Source: Ascaris suum (lineage: Eukaryota; Nematoda; Chromadorea; Rhabditida; Ascarididae). Taken from it: a stretch of DNA of 64,000 bases. Below are positions 1 to 12,500 of this stretch, in pieces (the stretch's first letter is position 1; every line of letters starts with the position of its first letter). Position numbers and translations under genes: made by a program. The notes below the pieces were generated by a model, which had not been told where the DNA came from, did not search any database, and saw only the letters and a list, made by a program, of their open reading frames with translations. The stretch lies in NCBI GenBank assembly GCA_013433145.1, contig CM024175.1, positions 10,710,516 through 10,774,515 of the forward strand, read 5' to 3'.

Positions 1-3000
1 TCAGAGGAGATGAAAATCATGGCAAATCATAATCAGGAGCGACAAAAGTCAGGGGACTTGAAAACCAGGGAAATTCAAAATCACAATAGATCAAAATCAC
101 GAGAGACCAAATTAGGAGCGATAAGAATCAGCGGACATCCAAATCACGGAAGATCAAACTCAGGGGAGATCAAAATCAGGGAAGATCAAAATCACGGTAG
201 GTCAAAAACATTGCAGATCAAAGTCAGGGGAGGTCAAAATTACAGTTGATCAAAAACAGGGCAACATCAAAATCAGTTGAGATCAAAATCAGGGAGATCA
301 AGGTCAACGGAGATCAAAACCAAAGGCGGTAAAAATCAAAGGTGATCAAAATTAGGGAAGGTGGAAATCCGAGGAGGTCAGAATAAGGGAAGAACCAACC
401 GACTGTAGATCAAAATCAAGGGAGATTAAAATCAGGGGAGATCAAAATCAAGGAAGATCAAAATCAGGGCAGATCAAAATTACGGTAGATCGAAATCAGA
501 GGAGATGAAAATCATGGCAGGTCATAATCAGGAGCGACAAAAGTCAGGGGACTTGAAAACCAGGGAAATTCAAAATCACAATAGATCAAAATCACGAGAG
601 ACCAAATTAGGAGCGATAAGAATCAGCGGACATCCAAATCACGGAAGATCAAACTCAGGGGAGATCAAAATCAGGGAAGATCAAAATCACGGTAGGTCAA
701 AAAAATTGGAGATCAAAGTCAGGGGAGGTCAAAATTACAGTTGATCAAAAACAGGGCAACATCAAAATCAGTTGAGATCAAAATCAGGGAGATCAAGGTC
801 AACGGAGATCAAAACCAAGGGCGGTAAAAATCAAAGGTGATCAAAATTAGGGAAGGTGGAAATCCGAGGAGGTCAGAATAAGGGAAGAACCAACCGACTG
901 TAGATCAAAATCAAGGGAGATTAAAATCAGGGGAGATCAAAATCAAGGAAGATCAAAATCAGGGCAGATCAAAATTACGGTAGATCGAAATCAGAGGAGA
1001 TGAAAATCATGGCAGGTCATAATCAGGAGCGACAAAAGTCAGGGGACTTGAAAACCAGGGAAATTCAAAATCACAATAGATCAAAATCACGAGAGACCAA
1101 ATTAGAAGCGATAAGAATCAGCGGACATCCAAATCACGGAAGATCAAACTCAGGGGAGATCAAAATCAGGGAAGATCAAAATCACGGTAGGTCAAAAACA
1201 TTGGAGATCAAAGTCAGGGGAGGTCAAAATTACAGTTGATCAAAAACAGGGCAACATCAAAATCAGTTGAGATCAAAATCAGGGAGATCAAGGTCAACGG
1301 AGATCAAAACCAAGGGCGGTAAAAATCAAAGGTGATCAAAATTAGGGAAGGTGGAAATCCGAGGAGGTCAGAATAAGGGAAGAACCAACCGACTGTAGAT
1401 CAAAATCAAGGGAGATTAAAATCAGGGGAGATCAAAATCAAGGAAGATCAAAATCAGGGCAGATCAAAATCAGGGAAGATCAAATCACGGTAGGTAAAAA
1501 ACATTGCAGATCAAAGTCAGGGGAGGTCAAAATTACAGTTGATCAAAAACAGGGCAACATCAAAATCAGTGGAGATCAAAATCAGGGAGATCAAGGTCAA
1601 CGGAGATCAAAACCAAAGGCGGTAAAAATCAAAGGTGATCAAAATTAGGGAAGGTGGAAATCCGAGGAGGTCAGAATAATGGAAGAACCAACCGACTGTA
1701 GATCAAAATCAAGGGAGATTAAAATCAGGGGAGATCAAAATCAAGGAAGATCAAAATCAGGGCAGATCAAAATTACGGTAGATCGAAATCAGAGGAGATG
1801 AAAATCATGGCAAATCATAATCAGGAGCGACAAAATCAGGGGACTTGAAAACCAGGGAAATTCAAATCACAATAGATCAAAATCACGAGAGACCAAATTA
1901 GGAGCGATAAGAATCAGCGGACATCCAAATCACGGAAGATCAAACTCAGGGGAGATCAAAATCAGGGAAGATCAAAATCACGGTAGGTCAAAAACATTGC
2001 AGATCAAAGTCAGGGGAGGTCAAAATTACAGTTGATCAAAAACAGGGCAACATCAAAATCAGTTGAGATCAAAATCAGGGAGATCAAGGTCAACGGAGAT
2101 CAAAACCAAGGGCGGTAAAAATCAAAGGTGATCAAAATTAGGGAAGGTGGAAATCCGAGGAGGCCAGAATAAGGGAAGAACCAACGACTGTAGATCAAAA
2201 TCAGGGAGATTAAAATCAGGGAAGATCAAAATCACGGTAGGTCAAAAACATTGCAGATCAAAGTCAGGGGAGGTCAAATTACAGTTGATCAAAAACAGGG
2301 CAACATCAAAATCAGTGGAGATCAAAATCAGGGAGATCAAGGTCAACGGAGATCAAAACCAAAGGCGGTAAAAATCAAAGGTGATCAAAATTAGGGAAGG
2401 TGGAAATCCGAGGAGGTCAGAATAAGGGAAGAACCAACCGACTGTAGATCAAAATCAAGGGAGATTAAAATCAGGGGAGATCAAAATCAACGAAGATCAA
2501 AATCAGGGCAGATGAAAATTACGGTAGATCGAAATCAGAGGAGATGAAAATCATGGCAAATCATAATCAGGAGCGACAAAAGTCAGGGGACTTGAAAACC
2601 AGGGAAATTCAAAATCACAATAGATCAAAATCACGAGAGACCAAATTAGGAGCGATAAGAATCAGCGGACATCCAAATCACGGAAGATCAAAATCAGGGC
2701 AGATCAAAATCAGGGAAGATCAAAATCACGGTAGGTCAAAAACATTGGAGATCAAAGTCAGGGGAGGTCAAAATTACAGTTGATCAAAAACAGGGCAACA
2801 TCAAAATCAGTTGAGATCAAAATCAGGGAGATCAAGGTCAACGGAGATCAAAACCAAGGGCGGTAAAAATCAAAGGTGATCAAAATTAGGGAAGGTGGAA
2901 ATCCGAGGAGGTCAGAATAAGGGAAGAACCAACCGACTGTAGATCAAAATCAGGGAGATTAAAATCAGGGAAGATCAAAATCAAGGTCAAGCAGATCAAA

Positions 3001-6000
3001 GTCAGGGGAGGTCAAAATCAGTTGATCAATCAAAATCAGGGAGATCAAAATCAGGGAGATCAAAATCAAAACCAAAGAAAAATCAAAGATCAAAATTAGG
3101 GAACAAATCCGAGGAGGTCAGAATATGTAGATCAAAATCAAGGGAGATAAAATCAGAGATCAAAATCAAGGAAGATCAAAGTCAGGGCAGAAAATTACGG
3201 TAGATCGAAATCAGAGGAGATGAAAATCATGGCAAATCATAATCAGGAGCGACAAAAGTCAGGGGACTTGAAAACCAGGGAAATTCAAATCACAATAGAT
3301 CAAAATCACGAGAGACCAAATTAGGAGCGATAAGAATCAGCGGACATCCAAATCACGGAAGATCAAACTCAGGGGAGATCAAAATCAGGGAAGATCAAAA
3401 TCACGGTAGGTCAAAAACATTGCAGATCAAAGTCAGGGGAGGTCAAAATTACAGTTGATCAAAAACAGGGCAACATCAAAATCAGTTGAGATCAAAATCA
3501 GGGAGATCAAGGTCAACGGAGATCAAAACCAAGGGCGGTAAAAATCAAAGGTGATCAAAATTAGGGAAGGTGGAAATCCGAGGAGGCAGAATAAGGGAAG
3601 AACCAACCGACTGTAGATCAAAATCAAGATTAAAATCAGGGAAGATCAAAATCACGGTAGGTCAAAAACATTGCAGATCAAAGTCAGGGGAGGTCCAAAT
3701 TACAGTTGATCAAAAACAGGGCAACATCAAAATCAGTGGAGATCAAAATCAGGGAGATCAAGGTCAACGGAGATCAAAACCAAAGGCGGTAAAAATCAAA
3801 GGTGATCAAAATTAGGGAACGTGGAAATCCGAGGAGGTCAGAATATCAAAATCAAGGGAGATTAAAATCAGGGGAGATCAAAATCAACGAAGATCAAAAT
3901 CAGGGCAGATCGGTAGATCGAAATCAGAGGAGATGAAAATCATGGCAAATCAAATCAGGAGCGACAAAAGTCAGGGGACTTGAAAACCAGGGAAATTCAA
4001 AATCACAATAGATCAAAATCACGAGAGACCAAATTAGGAGCGATAAGAATCAGCGGACATCCAAATCACGGAAGATCAAAATCAGGGAGATCAAAATCAG
4101 GGAAGATCAAAATCACGGTAGGTCAAAAACATTGCAGATCAAAGTCAGGGGAGGTCAAAATTACAGTTGATCAAAAACAGGGCAACATCAAAATCAGTTG
4201 AGATCAAAATCAGGGAGATCAAGGTCAACGGAGATCAAAACCAAGGCGGTAAAAATCAAAGGTGATCAAAATTAGGGAAGGTGGAAATCCGAGGAGGTCA
4301 GAATAAGGGAAGAACCAACCGACTGTAGATCAAAATCAAGGGAGATTAAAATCAGGGGAGATCAAAATCAAGGAAGATCAAAATCAGGGCAGATCAAAAT
4401 TACGGTAGATCGAAATCAGAGGAGATGAAAATCATGGCAGGTCATAATCAGGAGCGACAAAAGTCAGGGGACTTGAAAACCAGGGAAATTCAAAATCACA
4501 ATAGATCAAAATCACGAGAGACCAAATTAGGAGCGATAAGAATCAGCGGACATCCAAATCACGGAAGATCAAACTCAGGGGAGATCAAAATCAGGGAAGA
4601 TCAAAATCACGGTAGGTCAAAAACATTGGAGATCAAAGTCAGGGGAGGTCAAAATTACAGTTGATCAAAAACAGGGCAACATCAAAATCAGTTGAGATCA
4701 AAATCAGGGAGATCAAGGTCAACGGAGATCAAAACCAAGGGCGGTAAAAATCAAAGGTGATCAAAATTAGGGAAGGTGGAAATCCGAGGAGGTCAGAATA
4801 AGGGAAGAACCAACCGACTGTAGATCAAAATCAAGGGAGATTAAAATCAGGGGAGATCAAAATCAAGGAAGATCAAAATCAGGGCAGATCAAAATTACGG
4901 TAGATCGAAATCAGAGGAGATGAAAATCATGGCAGGTCATAATCAGGAGCGACAAAAGTCAGGGGACTTGAAAACCAGGGAAATTCAAAATCACAATAGA
5001 TCAAAATCACGAGAGACCAAATTAGGAGCGATAAGAATCAGCGGACATCCAAATCACGGAAGATCAAACATCAGGGGAGATCAAAATCAGGGCAATAAAA
5101 TCAGATCAAAATCACGGTAGGTCAAAAACATTGGAGATCAAAGTCAGGGGAGGTCAAAATTACAGTTGATCAAAAACAGGGCAACATCAAAATCAGTTGA
5201 GATCAAAATCAGGGAGATCAAGGTCAACGGAGATCAAAACCAAGGGCGGTAAAAATCAAAGGTGATCAAAATTAGGGAAGGTGGAAATCGAGGAGGTCAG
5301 AATAAGGGAAGAACCAACCACTGTAGATCAAAATCAAGGGAGATTAAAATCAGGGGAGATCAAAATCAAGGAAGATCAAATCAGGGCAGATCAGGGAAGA
5401 TCAAAATCACGAGGTCAAAATTGAGATCAAAGTCAGGGGAGGTCAGTTGATCAAAAACAGGGCAACATCAAAATCAGTTGAGATCAAAATCAGGGAGATC
5501 AAGGTCAACGGAGATCAAAACCAAAAAAATCAAAGGTGATCAAAATTAGGGAAGGTGGAAATCCGAGGAGGTCAGAATAAGGGAAGAACCAACCGACTGT
5601 AGATCAAAATCAAGGGAGATTAAAATCAGGGGAGATCAAAATCAAGGAAGATCAAAATCAGGGCAGATCAAAATTACGGTAGATCGAAATCAGAGGAGAT
5701 GAAAATCATGGCAGGTCATAATCAGGAGCGACAAAAGTCAGGGGACTTGAAAACCAGGGAAATTCAAAATCACAATAGATCAAAATCACGAGAGACCAAA
5801 TTAGGAGCGATAAGAATCAGCGGACATCCAAATCACGGAAGATCAAACTCAGGGGAGATCAAAATCAGGGAAGATCAAAATCACGGTAGGTCAAAAACAT
5901 TGGAGATCAAAGTCAGGGGAGGTCAAAATTACAGTTGATCAAAAACAGGGCAACATCAAAATCAGTTGAGATCAAAATCAGGGAGATCAAGGTCAACGGA

Positions 6001-6140
6001 GATCAAAACCAAGGGCGGTAAAAATCAAAGGTGATCAAAATTAGGGAAGGTGGAAATCCGAGGAGGTCAGAATAAGGGAAGAACCAACCGACTGTAGATC
6101 AAAATCAAGGGAGATTAAAATCAGGGGAGATCAAAATCAC
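1..6140. repeat. Higher-order satellite array, 16-bp monomer in units of about 495 bp
   Basis: The basic unit is a 16-bp monomer of the form GAGATCAAAATCAGGG, repeated head to tail with point changes. About 31 diverged monomers form a higher-order unit of about 495 bp. An anchor (ATGAAAATCATGGCA) recurs at 10, 505, 1000, 1798, 2544, 3220, 3933, 4425, 4920 and 5699. Three intervals are exactly 495 bp and one is 492. The others are 676-798 bp, that is one unit plus an extra partial unit of 180-300 bp, as expected from unequal exchange. Neighbouring units are almost identical (for example 10-504 against 505-999), whereas monomers inside a unit differ strongly, so the large unit is what has been amplified recently. 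The plus strand is strikingly purine-rich, and GATC recurs about every 16 bp. Recurrent 79-aa reading frames arise because 3x16 = 48 keeps a 16-residue periodicity. I do not regard them as genes. The array runs off the left edge. Confidence 0.95.
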
Positions 6141-7190
6141 GGAAGACCAAATCAAGGTAGGCCACCAAGCCAGGGTAGATCAACACCAAGCACGATCAAA
6201 ATCAGGGAGATGAAAACCGGGGAAGGTCAAGGTCATGGATGCAAAAACGGGGAAGGTGGAAATCAGGGAAGATCAAAATGAGTTACGACAAAAACCAGGG
6301 GACATCAAAATCAGGGGAGATCAAAATCAGTGAGGTGTAAAATGAGGGAACATTAAAACCAGTAACCAGTTAAGATCTCGAATCACTGGATTTCGAAAGC
6401 AGGGAAGATCAGAATCATGGAAGATGAAAATCAGGGGCGATAAAAATCAGGGTAGATCAAAACCAGGGAAGATCGAAATCAAAGAGGATCAAAAGCAGGG
6501 GAGATGAAATTCAGGGGATATCAAAATCGGAGGATGGAGATCAAGGAAGATCGAAAGAAGGAGAGATCAAACGACGGAAATTCAAAATGACGGAAGATCA
6601 AAACCAGGGAATATTCAAAATCAGGGAAGATTGAATTCAGGGGAGATCAAAATCAGTGAAGGCCAAATGACGGATGATCAAAATCGGGAAGATGGAAGTC
6701 AAGAAAGATCGAAATCGATTAAGATGAAAATCAGGGATTATCGAGAGGTCAGAAGATCAAGTCCGAGGATGAAAATGAAGGTAAACGAAATAGGGAAGAT
6801 CAAAATCAGGGTAGATAAAAATAGGGGAAGATCAAGATTAGGGTAGAACAAAATCATGGGAGATCGAAAGTTTAGAAGGATAGAACGGAGAGGATAAAAA
6901 TCCGGCAACATCAAAATCAGGGGAGGTCAAGATCAGGGAAGATCAAAACGGAGAAGAATAAACTCCGAGCATTTCAAAGTCAGGGAAGATCAAAAGCAGG
7001 GAAGATGAAAATCACGGAAGATCAAAATCAATGAAGATCAGAAGAAGGGAAGATTAAAAACAGGGAAGATCAGAAGCACGGAGGTTCAAAATGAGGGAAG
7101 CTGAAAATGAAGGAAGATGAAAATGAACAAGGATGACAATGAAGGTGAGAATTAAGAGGAAGATAAAGATCAAAATGAACACTGAAGAAG
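6141..7190. repeat. Degenerate flank of the 16-bp satellite
   Basis: Monomers resembling GATCAAAATCAGGG continue with loss of phase, indels and substitutions, and without the 495-bp organisation. They thin out until unique sequence begins near 7,190-7,200. This is the usual picture at a satellite edge, where homogenisation is weak. No gene was seen. Confidence 0.85.
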
Positions 7191-7564
7191 GTCAGAGTGT
7201 CTGCGATGGTACTTAACCACGGATTAATATTATTTCAGAAATTTTCGGGGTTTTCTTTCCCGCATTTTGCACTCGAAATGATCTTGGCTAGACACCGCTC
7301 CATGTTATCTAATGGAAAAAAACTTCCCCGAAGGTTGAAGCCTGACGAACGTTAGAGTGTCTACTAGCCCAAATTCAATTATTAATCTTGTTTATACTAT
7401 ACGAATATAGATTCGCGGCTTCGGCGCTCGGAAACACAGCAGGTGAAGCAAAACAGAACAGAAGTGAGGATACGAATCTCTACTGTCTATCTGGATTTTA
7501 TTTCAGTGGTTATGCCAGCACTGGGGAATATCACACCTCGTCACAACTCCTTCTAGGATCTGAC

Positions 7565-7800
7565 ACACAAGGGGGCTTCGGCCTCCCTTTACACCATACA
7601 TGAACCAGAAGGAGGCTTCGCCCCCTTCCGTGCGACACGCAAATAGAGACACACACACACACGCCGACACCACACCCACACATTACACACTACAAACACA
7701 CGCATCACACGGCACTCCACCCCTCTCCCCCCTCCCCCCCCCCCCTACACATACACCACACACGTATACACGCACACACCCTATCCCCCACACACCATGC
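7565..7800. repeat. UUCG hairpin pair followed by CA-rich DNA and C-tract
   Basis: Two G/C-rich stem-loops in inverted relation lie at about 7,569-7,590 (GGGGGC-TTCG-GCCTCCC) and 7,609-7,630 (GGAGGC-TTC-GCCCCC). They are followed by ACACAC-rich DNA and a run of about 13 C at 7,732-7,744. The composition is unlike the AT-rich surroundings. Open frames across it, such as the one at 7,600-7,935, are made of Thr/Pro/His codons from the CA repeat and do not look coding. Confidence 0.6.
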
Positions 7801-7884
7801 ACCACACATTCACTTCATACCGAATCGAAAAATCTAGTCACTCCCCTCTTCACCGCACACAAAACGAAACCCGCACCCCAAACT

Positions 7885-7947
7885 GGGCTCAACCCTCCTC
7901 TCTTGCCATTATGCTTCACCTCAACCAATGCGTAACCGACTGCGCCA
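7885..7947 (-). other. tRNA-derived (SINE-like) A-box and B-box pair
   Basis: On the minus strand TGGCGCAGTCGG (7,947-7,936) matches the RNA polymerase III A-box consensus. GGTTGAGCCC (7,894-7,885), about 42 nt downstream, resembles a B-box. I cannot draw a full cloverleaf or find matching acceptor stems, so this is more likely a tRNA-derived repeat remnant than a tRNA gene. Confidence 0.35.
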
Positions 7948-8400
7948 CTCGATACCTGATAATCAAACCCACTTTCACCGCCTATATATTTTCAGAGAAA
8001 AACGTATGCAGTCCTTTTAAAGCGCACCTTGCAGCCCTCTCGACACGTAACAGCACTAGGTGGATAAAGCTCGTCTCGTACTCCTATTTGATACAACATG
8101 TACTTGTGCAACTCCGTTCATCCAGGTTTGCCAAACGTGGAGAACGTCAAGTACGAAAAATGGCACATATACACTTTTCACCCACTTACCCTACACCTAC
8201 CACCACCAATAAGAATGGGCATGGAAAACACAAATTTTCCAAAACTTTTATGAAGAAATGGCACTCCTCTATCGAATCCTTGGTCAGATAACGTTAAGGA
8301 GAGAGTAAATTGTCTTATGATCTTTTGTATTGAATAGGAAATGAAGATATTTTAGTATATATAGGATAATGTCTGGAAGAAACTCGAGAATATTTTAATT

Positions 8401-8661
8401 CTATTCTAGAGTAGCTAAATACCAACCTGAATCAAGCTCCGATGATATATAAATACTCTTCTCGACACTCACTGCGTGACGCATCCTATCTGGTGACGTT
8501 TGAGTGCTTTCGTTTTTGACTCTTCGCCTTCGAAAACGAATCACTTCGTATTCCATACCTGTTGGATGACGTTCCACCTGTCGACTCCTACTACGAGTTA
8601 ATTGCCGCGTTTCATTCTGCAATGGCCCATACAACGCTAATGAATCATTACCGAATGAATC
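8401..8661 (-). CDS. Candidate terminal exon, unknown protein
   Basis: An 87-codon frame opens directly after a plausible acceptor (TATTTAG, AG at 8,663-8,662) and ends in TAG at 8,403-8,401. The peptide is polar and Arg-rich in the middle (EVIRFRRRRVKNES), with many Ser/Thr. Codon choice looks coding-like. It lies downstream of the P-loop gene that ends at 9,595. The phases I can read do not join it directly to that gene's last exon, so it may belong to an alternative 3' end or to another gene. I recognise no domain. Confidence 0.4.
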   Translation of the reverse strand, partial: DSFGNDSLALYGPLQNETRQLTRSRSRQVERHPTGMEYEVIRFRRRRVKNESTQTSPDRMRHAVSVEKSIYISSELDSGWYLATLE

Positions 8662-9594
8662 CTAAATATACAGCACAAATTGCAACATTTTTTATAATTT
8701 ATTGACTATAATCATTCCCTAAGCATATAGTTTAGGAAAGGAATGGATGCAATGATTGAATTCAACACAAAATAGAGCACTTGAATACATCAACTGAACA
8801 CTTTTTTGTTCGCAAAGAATGTATCATAGAAAGAACGATGAAGATGATATGAAGAACCTATTAGTTTTTTTTCTAACATTTGGAAATAGTTAGCCGTCTA
8901 CGTATTTTACTTTTTTTTTTAAAACATGGCGAACGAAAATTCGCTCAAAATTATAGGAATTTTCTTTCAGAAAATTTAATTTTTTTTTTTTATATCTAGG
9001 AAATTATAAAATAGGTTATTTATAAATTGCATAACGATGCTTAAAAACAATCATTTCTCTTTTTTTTCATTACCATTGACGAAGCATTCATCTGCCATCC
9101 TTAGACCTCTCTTACTCATTCTACCTCCATTTTTCCTCCTAGGTCAAATTCCTGCATGTATTCGTCCTAAGAATAGCCTTATAAGCTTATACGCAAGCAT
9201 TAAACGCATTGAAAATCGGTGAGCATATGAGACATTACTATTTTTCATATAGGTGGATTACTCCATCATTTAACAACTCATTCGCTTGCCATGGATGATC
9301 CTATATGTGAAACCAGCAAAAGAACCCTGAGGTTCTCGCGTTGTCGAACAAAGAGATATCATGCTGCGAAGTATGAAAGTTCAGTTCTATCTATTCTTGG
9401 AAACCTTATAGCAACCGAAATTGTATATCCATCCCGAAACGGTTTCTTAACGAAAAAAAAAAATCGACACCTGATCGCGAATGCGTTCACATGCATGCGA
9501 TTCATCAAACGATGCATAATCGGACGAAATAAAACGTGAACGCCTATCGTTGCGTTGAGATGATGATATTCTTCGTTGTATTTCCATCATAGAA

Positions 9595-12500
9595 TTACCG
9601 ATGTGGAGTACTGTTATCAGTCATCCGAGATTCCGTGTCGGAGCTATCCAAATTGGATGTACTCCCACCGGTCGCACTTTTGCTAGCCAACTTACTAATT
9701 CGCCGCGGTTGAGAATAAGTTGGACTCGAAATTGTGCAATAAGCATTCACTAAATTGCCATCGAGTGATCCCTCTTCGGCAGTTTGAATATCGATCGGAC
9801 TTGTGTGCATCGGTTTGAAACTGATAAGACGGATGCCGGTTTCATTGAAATCACTGTTTCTTGTAAGCTCTTTCGCGTCGTCGGTTGTTGCATTTACGAA
9901 TGAACCTGTGCAGGTGGTGTTCATACTTGTAAGCTCTGCATCATCCTCTTCGTTTTTGTGATGATTGCCGTTGATACGTGTCGTATCATTGTCGATCACG
10001 TTGGCAGCGCTATTGGCATCGACATTAATAGACTGAATTAAAGTACTGCTCGAAAGGGCAGATGTCGAGAAACCATCGAGTGTTTCATCAGTTTTACATC
10101 TATCAAGACGAAAACTTCCAGCAGCATAGGAACGTGTTCGGCTATCGTTCCCTCGATTCAGATGTACTTGCATTACAGTCGTTACCGCTGAATCGTCCGC
10201 CACCCTAAAGGTAAACCTCATACTAATGCACAGTTGTCTCAAGACCCGGAATTTCCAACTCATAGATCACAATGCATTTATGGGCACATCCCAGCCGAAA
10301 TTTACTGCTTTCAGGATTTTGCGTATCGGTTTTTTGTTTTATCCAGATTATCCAGGTGTTGGGTTATCCAGGTAAATTGCGCATTATGGCACAGAAGAGC
10401 TGGAAAACTTTTTCTTCTAGTTTTGGATTTTAATGGTAACTTAATTCCTCAAAAATCGTTGACAACATCGCTCCGTTCGCTTTTATAGCGCCAAATCTAA
10501 GACATGAATGTTGAGCACCTCTCATTTGGGACGTAGTCTTTATGAGAAGCAGGGCAGAGTAGGAGAACACAGAGAAAGACAACTATGCAATTCGGCGAAA
10601 ACTTTTCAAGAGTTGTCAAAGAGTATAGAAATGAAACAGTCACTTCCGTTTAATTTCTCCGGTTTCTCTCAACCGGAAGAAAAGTCAATAAAAAATCTCT
10701 ACGTTTGTTGTAATAAATAATGCTTTGCTAGCTTTTCTCATAGTAATATGATTTAGAAATTTCGTTCAAGCGGAACATCTTTTTTTTTCCCCGGTTTTGA
10801 ACAATTCACTTCTTAACGCAATGAAAAATGAATAGAGAACTTTTTAAGGAAATATTTTCAAAAAAATAATGAATTCTATCATCGTGTATTTTTTCGATAT
10901 TTCGTTGAGGTTTTTTTTTTTAAATATTTCATTTTACTACACTCAAAAATTTTGCATAGAAATTATCAAAATATTTACAATTTATAATTATATCATTTCT
11001 AATTAATTCAATTAATTTAAAATTATTCGAGCAATTTATTTATGCATAATTTATATCGAAAGCATTATAGTAACACTTACGTCATCCATTGAAATGGTTT
11101 CTGCATATTATATAATATCGAATAAATATGTTTGTAATTATCAGCGAAGCTAAGACCATCACAATCAAGTGTATTACCATCAGTGTTTAAAACCGATGCC
11201 GAGTTGAACGTATAGAAATTCTCGCCTTCCATCTATAAATATACATAGCTCATTGCTAAGTACACTTGAAATCATATTCACTATAGATGCATATTCCATA
11301 CGCTAAACAATGAGCAGGCTTTTCCTAAATTCGGCGCTTTCAAGGAAGTGCACAATTCCATCCTTAAAAGTATGGATCCATAAGGAAAGAGGAAACGTTT
11401 AAAGATATAAATTAAAGACGACGAAAAAAATTAAACACAGAAAGCAATGGAAGGATTTTGAATCGATGAGTAGCTCAAATTTGAGGCAAAAACAAATGTG
11501 CTAAATGAGCATGTTCTTCGTCAAGCATTTTTGTATCAATTTCAGCTTCTAGTAAAGTATTTAACCTCTTTTTTTTTAAACACAAGGCGATGATTTCCAA
11601 AAAAAAAAAAGATTATTGCGGCTTTAACTTGCCAAACTATGATTTTTATACTATTACTTTCATACGAAAAAAAAGTGACCTTTTATTTATTTTCTATTGC
11701 AAAAACTTTTCAAAAAAAAAAAGAAATTCTAATTTTCTCTGCTAATGAAATTTGACGAATGATGATGATGATTTCAATGCTAGAAATTTCGTCTTCCTTT
11801 TCTGATATAGCGATGATGAATGGTGAGTATCACTGAACAAACAATCATTGAAGTAGGTATAATTCGATTTACAAAGATCTACTCTGCCAAAACAACAATG
11901 AATTCCATCATAAGCATTTTATACCCATTCCTTTTGTTTGCTTTACTTCTTTTTTTTTGGAGGGCGGGGGGGGGGGGGGGAGTAAACATATCCTCACGAT
12001 TTCGGTAAATATAAAAAATCCGGCAACTTAATTTCGTAAAATTTCAAGGAATTAAATATTGAGGCGATGTTACTACTTTCATCCTGCAAATTAATTTCAT
12101 TAAAAAATATTGTTACCTGTCATTTATTATTGCCTATCACTTCTTCGATTTTATCATAGGAAAAAAAAAATTCTTTTTCTATCATTCATCATTAAATTCA
12201 CATAATTTGTTTCAATAAAAAAACCCTCAAGAACTCTAAAATTTACTTCACAAAATCACAAATACCCAATCATTGTTTATAAAGTTAGAGCTGCTATCGT
12301 CAACTATGAGAAAAACGACGTTTACCAGCAAACTATGAATCAAAAGCTTTAAAAATTATATATTTTTTGAAATTTTCAAATTCGAAATTTCGAAACGAAT
12401 GAAATTTGCGCTTTATGATCCTTTCGAATTTCTATGTTATGGTACTCAACTATCATTAAATTCATATAAAATGAGGGAATTCTTTCAAAACACTTACCAA

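Noticed and set aside
10..5938. Repeated 79-aa open frames in the left array
   Set aside because: They follow the 16-bp satellite period and repeat with each unit. No splice sites or domain are visible, so they are by-products of the repeat.
1..6140. CRISPR array
   Set aside because: Repeats are contiguous 16-mers without unique spacers, and no cas-like gene is present.
7600..8291. Plus-strand frames of 111 and 164 codons
   Set aside because: They overlap each other, start in CA-repeat DNA and have chance-like composition; a tRNA-like signal lies on the opposite strand.
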